A DNA stretch of 64,000 bases from Clostridiales bacterium (GTDB lineage: Bacteria > Bacillota > Clostridia > Peptostreptococcales > Anaerovoracaceae), in assembly GCA_015243575.1 (NCBI GenBank), contig CP042469.1, positions 2,756,929-2,820,928 on the forward strand, written 5' to 3'. The translations under genes and the position numbers were made by a program. Under the pieces are notes generated by a model. That model was not told the DNA's origin. It saw only the letters and a program-made list of their open reading frames with translations, and ran no database searches. Shown one piece after another: positions 50,362 to 59,102 of this stretch. The stretch's first letter is position 1. Every line of letters starts with the position of its first letter.

Positions 50362-50910
50362 CTAATACAGGCTTGGGATCAGTCTGTCCGATGGTGACGG
50401 AATGACTTCCGCGTTGACCATGAGACCCTTTTCCTCGGAAACAGCCATTCCGGCTTCCACGCCGGTCTGCACTGCGGCTACATCACCGGTAAAAGTGAAG
50501 TAGGCTTTCCCTCCCAGTCCATTGCCCAGCCTCAGCTCCAATGGCTCAAGATCTGCTGCTTTCAGCACTGCATCAGCTGCGATAATCATGGTGGCCATAG
50601 AGAAGGACTCCATGATGCCAAGGGCTCTGATTCTGTCCGGCATTGTGGTTCCGGTAATTGCAGGAAACACTTGGGGGCTTACATTGGGGATGACGATGGA
50701 ATCCACCAGGTATTCCTCCGCAGTTCTTTCTCCCACACTTACAGAATCCTGCACCGCAGCCACATCACCGTGGACGATTGCGATGTATTTTCCGGGACAT
50801 GCAGACCCTGCTGTTACGATTTCCACATCGGAAATCTTCACCATCTGGTCCGCAGCATAGATGCCGCGCGCTATACTTGTAAATTCAACCATGCCGATCG
50901 CTTTAGCCAT
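50362..50910 (-). CDS. pduT: Tandem-BMC shell protein, PduT-like (BMC-T)
   Basis: A 182-residue trimeric shell protein with two BMC domains: residues about 1-90 (AIGMVEFTSIARGIYAADQM, IAIVHGDVAAVQDSVSVGE) and about 95-182 (ALGIMESFSMATMIIAADAV, FTGDVAAVQTGVEAGMAVS). A lone cysteine in TAGSACPGKY (about residue 38) matches the residue that ligates the central [4Fe-4S] cluster of PduT trimers. The gene begins one base before the PduS stop, consistent with the known PduS-PduT partnership for moving electrons across the shell. Confidence 0.9.
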   Translation of the reverse strand: MAKAIGMVEFTSIARGIYAADQMVKISDVEIVTAGSACPGKYIAIVHGDVAAVQDSVSVGERTAEEYLVDSIVIPNVSPQVFPAITGTTMPDRIRALGIMESFSMATMIIAADAVLKAADLEPLELRLGNGLGGKAYFTFTGDVAAVQTGVEAGMAVSEEKGLMVNAEVIPSPSDRLIPSLY

Positions 50911-50911
50911 C

Positions 50912-52240
50912 TTAGTCCCTCCTTATTGCGATGAAGCCGTTTTCCGTCTCAAGGACGGTTCCGGATATGCTTGCATGAATCGGTGCGCCAAGACTTCCCT
51001 CCGGCACTGTACCGATAAGCTGTCCTTCCGTTACTCTGTCTCCTGCTTTTACAGCGGGAACCGCCGGAGCACCAACGTGCTGACAAACAGCGATCTGTAC
51101 CGTTTCAGGCCTTAGCTCAAGCTCCGTCACAGGAGCAGGTTTATCAAAATCCTTCAGTCCCAGTCTAGCAACAAGGCGTTTGCTGGGAAGCAGGCGATAC
51201 GCTCTGGCGGTTCTTACCGCATATTCTTTCGGTTTTGCCTGGAAGCGAAGATTCTGCTCCATCAGACTTTGTTTCACCATCATATTGGCCGACTTAGGAT
51301 ACAGGCCGGCAGGACAGGCAAACAGTTCGCAAAGATTGCACTGACAGCACAAATATGCTATTTTCTGCTCCTCCATATCCTTCAGCGAGTAAGCCAGGGT
51401 TCTCATCATCTTATGAGGCTGCATGTTGTGTCCCAGCAAATACCGCGGACATAGGTCGGTGCACATACGGCACTGTTCACAGGTAGCCCTGTTGATTCTT
51501 CTCGCCTGTTCCGTCTTAACAGTCTTTCTCCGAATCAGGTGATGCTGTTTTTTTAAAATGACATAACCTTTACTTTTCTTTGTAACAAACCCGTTTAGAT
51601 TTGCCATGACAGGCCCCATCATGGGACCGCCGTCAATTACGGCATAGTCGTCAAAATTCTCAATTCCTGAAAGCTTCAGGACATCCATGACCGGCGTACC
51701 AACCGGTACCTTTACGGTCAATCGATTTGGAATGTCTCCTGCAACGGTGATATATTTCTCCGTTACCGGTTTTCCCTGAATGGCTTTATATATATTCAGA
51801 GCCGTTTCCGAATTTACCACCACGCATCCCACGTGAATGGGAATGCCTGCTTCCGGAACAATTCTTCCGGTTAATTCGTAAACCAGCACCTGCTCATCTC
51901 CTGCGGGATAAACGTCGGGCAATTCCTTTACCGCTACATATTCACCAAGCTGCAGCGCTTGGATCTTATCGCGCAGGATGGCAATTACTTCCTTGTGCTT
52001 GCCCTTGATTCCTATGATGGCCTGCTGCGCACCGGCAAGCTTTCCTGCCGCTTCGAAGCCTTTGATGATCTCTTCGGGATACATCGCCATCAGCTGCTGA
52101 TCGACTCTGAGAAGCGGTTCGCATTCGGCGCCGTTCATCAGGATATATTCAGCTTTTGACGCCAGCTTCGCGTGGGTGGGAAAACCTGCCCCGCCAGCAC
52201 CGATAATTCCAGCATCCTTTATCATATCAAGAAGATTCAT
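50912..52240 (-). CDS. pduS: PduS-like RnfC-family flavoprotein
   Basis: A 442-residue protein from ATG at 52240, with GGAGG upstream; a GTG frame start lies within that site. Marks: GAGGAGFPTHAK near residue 15, ECEPLLRVDQQ, two 4Fe-4S ferredoxin clusters in CEQCRMCTDLCPRYL and CCQCNLCELFACPAGLYP, and an SLBB-type region at about 160-230. A C-terminal lipoyl/RnfC-like segment (VKAGDRVTEGQLIGTVPEG) follows. In Pdu compartments PduS reduces cobalamin; here the signature enzyme is a glycyl-radical enzyme, so NADH/electron balance is a better guess. Confidence 0.93.
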   Translation of the reverse strand: MNLLDMIKDAGIIGAGGAGFPTHAKLASKAEYILMNGAECEPLLRVDQQLMAMYPEEIIKGFEAAGKLAGAQQAIIGIKGKHKEVIAILRDKIQALQLGEYVAVKELPDVYPAGDEQVLVYELTGRIVPEAGIPIHVGCVVVNSETALNIYKAIQGKPVTEKYITVAGDIPNRLTVKVPVGTPVMDVLKLSGIENFDDYAVIDGGPMMGPVMANLNGFVTKKSKGYVILKKQHHLIRRKTVKTEQARRINRATCEQCRMCTDLCPRYLLGHNMQPHKMMRTLAYSLKDMEEQKIAYLCCQCNLCELFACPAGLYPKSANMMVKQSLMEQNLRFQAKPKEYAVRTARAYRLLPSKRLVARLGLKDFDKPAPVTELELRPETVQIAVCQHVGAPAVPAVKAGDRVTEGQLIGTVPEGSLGAPIHASISGTVLETENGFIAIRRD

Positions 52241-52348
52241 TTCTGCCTCCACAATTCAATCAATCCACTCTTCATCTGCCCGACGTATGAAATCAGCATC
52301 TATATTTTGCTTCTTTTATACGCTGCTACAGGGCTGACTCGTTCCTTC

Positions 52349-52615
52349 TCAGCCAAACTGGCAGTCTTCATCAATGATTCCAACAACCACAGCGTCAACA
52401 GGCAGATTGTCGTCTCCCAGCATTCTTCTCGCAGAAGAACCGGTGCATACGATGACTCTGTCGCCTATTCCGGCACTGATGTTGTCAACAACGATCATGC
52501 GCTGTCCGTCTTGGCTGCCGCCGCCGATGACCTCTGCAAGCATAAACTTATATCCGCTCAGAGTATCCGCTTTTCTGGTAGCCCATACATTGTCAATCAA
52601 TTTTGCTGTTAACAT
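52349..52615 (-). CDS. eutN: BMC vertex protein EutN/CcmL (BMC-P)
   Basis: An 88-residue pentamer-forming vertex protein (MLTAKLIDNVWATRKADTLS, YKFMLAEVIGG, GIGDRVIVCTGSSARRML, VVVGIIDE). It closes the fivefold vertices of the choline compartment. It overlaps the GrpU-like gene upstream by 7 bases and lies 108 bases ahead of pduS. Confidence 0.94.
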   Translation of the reverse strand: MLTAKLIDNVWATRKADTLSGYKFMLAEVIGGGSQDGQRMIVVDNISAGIGDRVIVCTGSSARRMLGDDNLPVDAVVVGIIDEDCQFG

Positions 52616-52914
52616 ATGTTTTTCCCTTCTTCCAGTTTGTACTTGATCTCCTGGATTGCCGATTCAACGGAAGCCGTGTCGCCGAAAATAGCGATCAGTA
52701 TCATGTTTTGCGGGCAGCTGCCCTTCACATCTTCCACTGTGACTCCTACTGCTTTCTCTGCAATGTCTGCCGCACAGATCATTTCGATCATCCGGCCCTG
52801 AACCAGACCCACCGCATCGGCATGTCTCAGCTCTTCGTTCACTTTGGGTCCCATTCGTCTCATCAGGATATCAACGGTTCCTGCAGACGGGGATTTAATA
52901 ATTCTAAATTCCAT
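52609..52914 (-). CDS. Circularly permuted BMC shell protein, GrpU-like
   Basis: A 101-residue small shell protein. EFRIIKSPSAGTVDILMRRMG at the N-terminus (start near residue 2) and NMILIAIFGDTASVESAIQE near the C-terminus give the BMC strand-helix order in permuted form. A conserved-looking GSCPQ (about residue 66) resembles the Fe-S-binding GrpU of glycyl-radical propanediol compartments. An alternative is a divergent EutS/PduU member. It overlaps eutN downstream. Confidence 0.65.
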   Translation of the reverse strand: MEFRIIKSPSAGTVDILMRRMGPKVNEELRHADAVGLVQGRMIEMICAADIAEKAVGVTVEDVKGSCPQNMILIAIFGDTASVESAIQEIKYKLEEGKNIC

Positions 52915-52935
52915 AACAACCTCCCTGTAAGCCTG

Positions 52936-53781
52936 CTAATAGCTGCTTTCCTGCGTGCAGGAAAGAGCGATTCCAAGCGGCGTCACAAACATGGGATTTT
53001 GGGGTTTATGTGTAAACACTCCGGTTTGTTTCTCAATGATGGTCTCGATTCCCGTCAGGCAGCATGTTCCGCCTACCAGTGAAATTTCTTGGACATCAAA
53101 GTCCTTGATATGCTGGCTGATGATGGAAGCGACCTTTTCAACCACCGGCTTCAATACCGGAAGAAGCTCCTTGTGGTTATCCGGATTTCGTTTATATACA
53201 TCCGCATCTTCAAAGGACTTTCTGTAGGCTCCTGAGATCACCAGAGAAAAATGAGTACCTCCCGTGGGCTCGTCGGCAATATAGATTACCTTGCCGTCCT
53301 TCATGATAGAGATTCCGGTGGTTCCTCCGCCGATGTCCACCACCGCGCCGTTCTTCATTTTCAGAACCTCATTTGCGGCGGTAGATTCATCTAGAAGAGC
53401 GGTGAGTTCAAAGCCAGCCGCCTGAACCACGTTTTTCACAGCTCCGCCATCCAGCGAATCGGTTCCCGGAGGAATGGCTGCCGCTGCGTAGATCAGCTCT
53501 GTTCCAAGCTGTTCTTCCAGCTGCTGCTTCATCTCTCTGACGATCTGTATGGCACCGATGTAATCAACAACCATACCATCCCGTACTACATCCGCATATC
53601 GGTAAGCTCCTGCAACGGGCCTTTTGTTCTCATCCAGCACTGCAACTACCACGCAGGCTGTACCGAGATCCACTCCCGTATAATACACTGATGATTTGCT
53701 TTTCACCGGTCTTTCAATGACCTGTTCAAACTCACTAACCAGTTCATCGCAGTATTGAAATGTTTGATTTATCTCTGACAT
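52936..53781 (-). CDS. eutJ: EutJ-like ASKHA/Hsp70-type protein
   Basis: A 281-residue ATPase-fold protein. Phosphate loop VYYTGVDLGTACVVVAVLDE (about residue 31), KNGAVVDIGGGTTGISIM and ISLVGGTCCLTGIETIIEKQ are the three ASKHA motifs. EutJ is conserved in amine compartments and is thought to be a chaperone or reactivation helper, but its role is not settled. It overlaps the EutT-like gene by 13 bases. The cut operon has no B12 lyase, so a reactivase of a cobalamin enzyme would have no partner here. Confidence 0.92.
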   Translation of the reverse strand: MSEINQTFQYCDELVSEFEQVIERPVKSKSSVYYTGVDLGTACVVVAVLDENKRPVAGAYRYADVVRDGMVVDYIGAIQIVREMKQQLEEQLGTELIYAAAAIPPGTDSLDGGAVKNVVQAAGFELTALLDESTAANEVLKMKNGAVVDIGGGTTGISIMKDGKVIYIADEPTGGTHFSLVISGAYRKSFEDADVYKRNPDNHKELLPVLKPVVEKVASIISQHIKDFDVQEISLVGGTCCLTGIETIIEKQTGVFTHKPQNPMFVTPLGIALSCTQESSY

Positions 53782-54437
53782 TTTTCTCCTCCGGCGGTGC
53801 AGCAGATCAACTGTGATATGGTGTTGATGATCTGATTTACCTTTCCAGTGATTCCTTCACACAGTGTTCTGTCCTCGTCGCATGTGAGCAGCATTGGCAG
53901 CTCCAGCTGCAGTTCTCTCAGCGCACAGCGCAGTCTGTGGAGGTGAATGATTTCTTTTCCTTTCGATAACTGAATATGAAATTCCGTGATTTCAAAGCAA
54001 TCTCCCAAATCTTCCGAGTAGTTCACTTCGCTGATCCCACTGCAGGCCTCACAGCCGAGGGGTTCACAAGGTTTTCCGTCATTCAGCGTCTCTCTGATTT
54101 GTGCAAAGTTCTTTTTTAGTTTGATGACCTTCTGGGCCAGCAGAATATCCCTGCTCAGAAGCTCCTCTGCAACCAGCAGAAACAGTGCTTCTACCGACTT
54201 TACCTTGCTGGCAGCCAGTGGCTGGCAAGCTGCAGGCGCCGGAGTCAGTACCGATATCGGTGACGTTTCCGTCACTGCTTTCTTTCTCGGATTCTCTGCA
54301 TCGTAGAGGACGATTTGCCGATCCGCCAGAAACTGACGTGCACCTGGAGTGATTCTTGTGCCTGGTTCCACATCATATTCGGTGAAAGCTCCCGCTCTGT
54401 ACAAATCTCTCAGATCATCTTCCGTTATAAATATCAT
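53769..54437 (-). CDS. EutT-like protein, possibly non-catalytic
   Basis: A 222-residue protein whose N-terminus ([20 protein letters not shown], then TRITPGARQFLADRQIVLY) matches EutT. The later part (PCEPLGCEACSGISEVNY, EIIHLHRLRCALRELQLEL, KVNQIINTISQLI) follows the EutT helix order, but the substrate-binding segments LVAKSHP.IR.RG and LLRTK.RE.E seen in the other EutT are missing or changed. It has several extra cysteines (CEPLGCEAC and a final CCTAGGEKC). CutC does not use cobalamin, so the protein may have lost or changed its job. It overlaps eutP by 4 bases. Confidence 0.65.
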   Translation of the reverse strand: MIFITEDDLRDLYRAGAFTEYDVEPGTRITPGARQFLADRQIVLYDAENPRKKAVTETSPISVLTPAPAACQPLAASKVKSVEALFLLVAEELLSRDILLAQKVIKLKKNFAQIRETLNDGKPCEPLGCEACSGISEVNYSEDLGDCFEITEFHIQLSKGKEIIHLHRLRCALRELQLELPMLLTCDEDRTLCEGITGKVNQIINTISQLICCTAGGEKCQR

Positions 54438-54913
54438 CTTTGATCCCCCTTCATTCGCTCCAGACGTTTCTCAGGTTCTTTCTTCAGCAGCCGGTCTTTT
54501 AAGGCCGCCATACCCGTTCCGTCAGGAACGGAGATTCTATAATAGGGTTCTTCGATTCCAAGCCGTTTCAGTTTCTTTACCGCAGCATCTTCGTTGGATG
54601 GCTGCAGATCACACTTCGTGATCACTCCGATTACCGGACACCGAAAGGTTTTGGCAAACCCCGGTGAATAAACATCGCCGGCGTCTGTGGGATCGACTAA
54701 TATTAAAACATGGGATGCGTCCTGAGCCGCAGAGATGAGGTGTTTATACATCCATGCGTTTTCTATGTAAGACCCGGGCACATCAATGGTGTTTTCTCCA
54801 TAAATCAGGTTCTGAGTTCTCCTAAGAGGTCCCTCATAATGGTTCAGCGCATTCACCAGACTGGTTTTACCGCAGCCTGTAGGTCCTATGACCATGATTC
54901 GCTTTCTTCTCAT
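54434..54913 (-). CDS. eutP: EutP/PduV-type small GTPase-like protein
   Basis: A 159-residue P-loop protein with Walker [18 protein letters not shown] at the N-terminus, [16 protein letters not shown] as G3-like, and TKCDLQ (G4 NKxD-like). EutP has been shown in some species to have acetate-kinase activity and may also position the compartment. It overlaps the EutS-like gene by 4 bases and the EutT-like gene by 4 bases, so this part of the operon is tightly packed. Confidence 0.93.
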   Translation of the reverse strand: MRRKRIMVIGPTGCGKTSLVNALNHYEGPLRRTQNLIYGENTIDVPGSYIENAWMYKHLISAAQDASHVLILVDPTDAGDVYSPGFAKTFRCPVIGVITKCDLQPSNEDAAVKKLKRLGIEEPYYRISVPDGTGMAALKDRLLKKEPEKRLERMKGDQR

Positions 54914-55263
54914 GTGAGGGTAACCGCAGCTGTTTCAAAACCCAGCATATTTTTCAACGTGTCATTGACTGCATTCAGTGCGGTCTTTACGCTCTGAACA
55001 TCTCCAGAAATCACCACGGATCCTGTAAAGCGGTCCAGAAATACGATTTCGACGTCTGCTGTCTTTGTTGCAATATCCGCTGCTATAATGGAGGTTTCGT
55101 AAGGTGACAGAGTTAGAATGCCGATGGCACCTTTCTCGTCTATGCCGAGTCGCTCGTAGAGGTCAGGCATGGGCGAGGCGATGACATGGGCCAGCGTTAC
55201 CTGTTTTCCCGGAACCGACTCTTGAATGATGCGTTCTATTCCTTTTTCACCGAAAGCGCTCAT
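54910..55263 (-). CDS. eutS: Permuted BMC shell protein, EutS/PduU/CutR family
   Basis: A 117-residue shell protein from ATG at 55263 ([20 protein letters not shown]), with AAGGACAG upstream; the frame is open further up but without a start site. Marks are [38 protein letters not shown] and [20 protein letters not shown], typical of the permuted BMC fold with an N-terminal beta-barrel plug. The corresponding protein of choline compartments (CutR) shows bent or screw-type symmetry. Confidence 0.93.
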   Translation of the reverse strand: MSAFGEKGIERIIQESVPGKQVTLAHVIASPMPDLYERLGIDEKGAIGILTLSPYETSIIAADIATKTADVEIVFLDRFTGSVVISGDVQSVKTALNAVNDTLKNMLGFETAAVTLT

Positions 55264-55370
55264 GTAACTGTCCTTTCTCGTACAAATGCTCGTGTTATGA
55301 TTCGGGCAATGGGGTTTATGCCGAACTTCGTATCTATACAATCATCTATTTTAACTAGTTATCTTCTATA

Positions 55371-56321
55371 TTAGTGGCTGAGTGCCTGCACCTGGATTCC
55401 TTCATCCTGAAACTGCTTTTCGATTCGTTCCAGGTCTTCAGCGGTTAAATAGGGATCTTCCATTCCTTCCAGCGGATATTCCATTCCCAGCTGGCAGTAT
55501 TTGTTCACTCCAAATTTATGATATGGCAGCAGGTCAACTCCTTTAAAGTTTTTATAATCTTTGAAGGGTTTCAGAAATTCAACGACTCCCTGAATATCCT
55601 TTTCACTGTCATTGAGCCCTCTCAGCAAAGGCATCCTGATCTTTACATTAAATCTTCTGTTCAAAAGCTCTGTGATATTCTTCAGGATCTGCTCATTGTG
55701 AACTCCTGTCAGATCATAGTGCTTTGACGAATCAATCTGCTTAATATCGAAGAGAAACAAATCGGTAAATTCAGCAACCTGCAGCACTGTTTCAAGTTTT
55801 GCATAGCCGGAGGTTTCCATTGCTGTGTTGAATCCCTCTTTTTTGCATGCCATGAGCAGGTTTGTCACCGGTTCCGGATGCATGATGGGATCACCGCCTC
55901 CTATGGTAACGCCTCCCCCTGACATGTCATAAAACATTCTATCTTCTTCGATGATCGCCAGGATCTCTGAGATAGTCATTTTCTTTCCGGCGATGGAAAG
56001 CGCATTTTGCGGACATGCTGCTTCGCAGGCATGGCAGCCGATACACTCAATGGTTCGATCCACTTCATGAACTCCGGATGGAGACATCCTGTGGATTCCT
56101 ACGGGACAGACCGGCACACAGGCTCCGCAGTCTACGCAGGCATTCCGGTTATACATCACCTGGAATTTCCGTTCCAGATTTTCGGGATTTGAACACCACT
56201 TGCATCTCAGGGGACAGCCTTTGAAAAATACCAGCGTCCTCACACCAGGGCCGTCATGCATGTTATATTTCTGAACATTGGTTACCAATGCTTTTCTTTC
56301 AATTGTTCCTGTATTGCCCAT
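55371..56321 (-). CDS. cutD: Glycyl-radical enzyme activating enzyme CutD
   Basis: A 316-residue radical-SAM enzyme that installs the glycyl radical on CutC. The radical-SAM cluster motif is FFKGCPLRCKWCSNPE (CX3CX2C, about residue 35), followed by a ferredoxin insert with two 4Fe-4S clusters (CVDCGACVPVCPVGIH and CIGCHACEAACPQNAL), the layout of choline-type activases. Later marks are GGGVTIGGGDPIMHPE and DLFLFDIKQIDSSKH. It follows cutC by 123 bases with two hairpins between. Confidence 0.96.
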   Translation of the reverse strand: MGNTGTIERKALVTNVQKYNMHDGPGVRTLVFFKGCPLRCKWCSNPENLERKFQVMYNRNACVDCGACVPVCPVGIHRMSPSGVHEVDRTIECIGCHACEAACPQNALSIAGKKMTISEILAIIEEDRMFYDMSGGGVTIGGGDPIMHPEPVTNLLMACKKEGFNTAMETSGYAKLETVLQVAEFTDLFLFDIKQIDSSKHYDLTGVHNEQILKNITELLNRRFNVKIRMPLLRGLNDSEKDIQGVVEFLKPFKDYKNFKGVDLLPYHKFGVNKYCQLGMEYPLEGMEDPYLTAEDLERIEKQFQDEGIQVQALSH

Positions 56322-56341
56322 ACTGTAAAATCTCCTGTCAC

Positions 56342-56409
56342 AAGAGCCGGTGCTCTTAAATTACTCTCTGGTTTAAGCTCCGTCCGGCGTGAGGCAGCCT
56401 CCCGCCGGA
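56342..56409 (-). other. Two hairpins between cutC and cutD
   Basis: TCCGGCG/CGCCGGA with an inner GAGGC/GCCTC (56383-56409) and AAGAGC/GCTCTT (56342-56357) just before the cutD ribosome site. Neither has a U run. They could set the cutC:cutD ratio by partial termination or by RNA processing. Confidence 0.55.
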
Positions 56410-56444
56410 TCAGAACTTAATGAAGGGTTATTGCGATTGCGTTT

Positions 56445-59000
56445 TTAGATCTGTGTCAGCATGGTTCTGCTGATGATCTCATCCTGCACGTCCTTGCACA
56501 GTTCTACGAAGAATGCACTGTATCCGGCAACACGAACGATCAGATCTCTGTAGTTTTCAGGATGCTTCTGCGCTTCAACCAAAGTGTCGTTGCTCAGATA
56601 GTTGAACTGCATCTCTCCGTTTCCAAATACAGATGCGGTACGGAGCAGTGTGATGATACCATCTTCACCTTCCTGCGTGTCCAGCAGACCGGACATGATT
56701 TTGAAGTTGTGTACCATACCAATGTTCATGCTGTCTACTGCCATCTTTGAGATGGATTTGATGATGGCGGTAGGTCCTTTGTAGTCTGCACCCTGAGTTG
56801 GGCTGATTCCGTCGGACAACGGTGTCCAAGCTCTTCTTCCGTTTGCGGAAGCTCCGGTCAGCTGACCGAATGGTGTATTGTTGGAAATGGACAGAGTTCC
56901 ATGGCTCAGTACAGAGTACAGGGTCTTGTACTTTCTGTGATCCATTTCTGTAAAGTGCGTAATGTCAGCTGCGATCAGATCTGCGTAGTCATCGTCATTT
57001 CCGTATTTCGGAGCATTAAGACAATCCTGCAGGATTTGGTCATAGCCTACGAAGTCTGCTTTCAGTGCTTCGTTGATCTGCTCAAGGGTATATTTTTTAT
57101 CATCGAATACCAGCTTCTTGATAGCAGCCATGGTATCCGTATAGGTTGCAAGTCCTGACCATACGACTCCAGGTCCGAAGTTGTACATTGCGCCTCCGGC
57201 AGATACATCCAACGCCTTTTCCATACAGCCTTCATACATGATGGACATGAGCGGCTTCGGTGCCAGTTCTCTGTGAATACGCTGTGAGATAACCGTGGCA
57301 ACGCTGGTCCATTTTGTGACCCATTTGATCTGCTCCTTAACGGCAGCATCAAACTCTTCGAAGGTTTTGTACTGGGAGAGATCTCCCTGATCAGGTGTAA
57401 CCTGTTTGCCATACCAAAGCGGAACACCATGGTTCAAGGTCAGTTCGATACAAATCGGCCACTGGGTGTATGCGGTGGAGGTCCACTGATACAGACGTCC
57501 TGCCTTTTGAGGTTCTACGCAGCCCATGAGGCAGTAATCTCTCGCATCTTCGATGGAAACGCCCTTAGCAAGCATCATCTTGATGTGAGAGTCGTCGAAG
57601 TGGCAGGCTGGGAAGCCCATTCCGGAACGGATTACGTCGACGATCTTCTTCATATATTTCTGAGGCGACTTGTTGTGGATACGGCAGGCCAGTGAAGGCT
57701 GATAAATCTTTACATGGCGAACTGCATCCATCAGCAGATATGTCAGATCATTGGTTGCGTCACGGCCTTCACGGGTAACACCGCCTACGCACATGTTGAC
57801 GAAAGGCTGATATCCTGCGAAGAATTTGGAACCGCCTTCGCTGGTGATCCACATCATCTCAGACATCTTGATCAGCATACAGCCTGCAAGCTCAAAGGCT
57901 TCAAAGTCGTTCATGCGGCCTTCTTCGATGTCTGCCTTGTAATAAGGATACATGTACTGGTCAACACGGCCGATGGACATACCTGTTTGGTTTTCTTCCA
58001 CAACCAGCAGGGATTCAATGGTCCATACGGACTGAATTGCTTCCCAGAAGTTTCTTGGCTTGTGCGCCGGTACCCATGCGTTGACTTCGGAAATTTTCTG
58101 CAGTTCTGCTTTACGCTTCGGATTGGTTTCCTTAGCAGCCAGCTCAGCAGCATAGTCCGAAAGACGCTTCGCATAGATCATTACACCCTCTGTGGTGTCA
58201 ATGATGGATTTATAGAAATATATTTTTTCAATATCATCCGGATTTTGATAATCCAGCTTTTCAAGATGATCCTTGGCTTCCTGCTGAATATCCAGCATCC
58301 CTTTGTTCATCAAAATTACGTCATACCCTGGGTTGGAGTCTCCGCCGCCGTTTACCGCATGGTAGGAGCAGTCGGAAACAAAGGATTCGCCTGACATTTC
58401 CCAAACACCCGCTTCACGATACTGGTCTTCGCAGTACTCATCTACGGATTTTCCCTGCCAGAATGGGAAAAGCTCTTCCTTCATAATCTTCTTGTCTTCT
58501 TCGGAGATATAGAACGGGTCCTGAGCCCGATTTCCGATGGAGTCGATTTCATCAACCATCCATCTCCAAGCAATATCAGGGGAGAATGCTCCGGCTCTTG
58601 GAGCTCCGTTTGGTGCTCCGACGATGAGTTCATCATCCTGTATGACAAGAGGTGCTGTTTCGCAGCAATAACGGAAGCACTTTGCACGGAGCAAAATCTT
58701 CGGCATGCCGGGGTTTTCTTTTGCAATCTTGGTGATCGCTTTAGCACGGTATGTAGTGATGGAAGGAACATGCTTCAGGTAATTTGCCTTCAGCTTTTCA
58801 AGACGGGGTGTGATTCCATCGGGTATTTCTGTTCCTCCTTCCGCGATGCCTGCAGTATATCCGGCTGATGCGGTGATCGGTTCTTCTTTCGTAATTTCTT
58901 TAGAAACGCTCTCAAACATCTTCATTAAAGACGCACGTTCTTCAGCAGACATATTTTGGGTTACTTCTGCCAACTTGTTTGAAAATTCACGAATATCCAA
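56445..59000 (-). CDS. cutC: Choline trimethylamine-lyase CutC
   Basis: An 851-residue glycyl-radical enzyme that cleaves choline to trimethylamine and acetaldehyde. The radical glycine is Gly826 in [14 protein letters not shown], 25 residues from the end as in characterised CutC. The catalytic cysteine and general base are in [10 protein letters not shown], followed by [10 protein letters not shown]. The choline pocket residues include [15 protein letters not shown] and [10 protein letters not shown]. The N-terminal about 40 residues ([17 protein letters not shown]...) form a helix that may target it to the shell. The length matches the shorter, type II form found in Firmicutes. Confidence 0.96.
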   Translation of the reverse strand: MDIREFSNKLAEVTQNMSAEERASLMKMFESVSKEITKEEPITASAGYTAGIAEGGTEIPDGITPRLEKLKANYLKHVPSITTYRAKAITKIAKENPGMPKILLRAKCFRYCCETAPLVIQDDELIVGAPNGAPRAGAFSPDIAWRWMVDEIDSIGNRAQDPFYISEEDKKIMKEELFPFWQGKSVDEYCEDQYREAGVWEMSGESFVSDCSYHAVNGGGDSNPGYDVILMNKGMLDIQQEAKDHLEKLDYQNPDDIEKIYFYKSIIDTTEGVMIYAKRLSDYAAELAAKETNPKRKAELQKISEVNAWVPAHKPRNFWEAIQSVWTIESLLVVEENQTGMSIGRVDQYMYPYYKADIEEGRMNDFEAFELAGCMLIKMSEMMWITSEGGSKFFAGYQPFVNMCVGGVTREGRDATNDLTYLLMDAVRHVKIYQPSLACRIHNKSPQKYMKKIVDVIRSGMGFPACHFDDSHIKMMLAKGVSIEDARDYCLMGCVEPQKAGRLYQWTSTAYTQWPICIELTLNHGVPLWYGKQVTPDQGDLSQYKTFEEFDAAVKEQIKWVTKWTSVATVISQRIHRELAPKPLMSIMYEGCMEKALDVSAGGAMYNFGPGVVWSGLATYTDTMAAIKKLVFDDKKYTLEQINEALKADFVGYDQILQDCLNAPKYGNDDDYADLIAADITHFTEMDHRKYKTLYSVLSHGTLSISNNTPFGQLTGASANGRRAWTPLSDGISPTQGADYKGPTAIIKSISKMAVDSMNIGMVHNFKIMSGLLDTQEGEDGIITLLRTASVFGNGEMQFNYLSNDTLVEAQKHPENYRDLIVRVAGYSAFFVELCKDVQDEIISRTMLTQI

Positions 59001-59102
59001 AATTCTACCTTCTTTCTAATAAATTTCAGATCCTTATATCTGATCGTTCAGGCCCCGTTAAGGAGCCGTAATATCTATGTTTTACATGCCTTCGCTTCGG
59101 AA

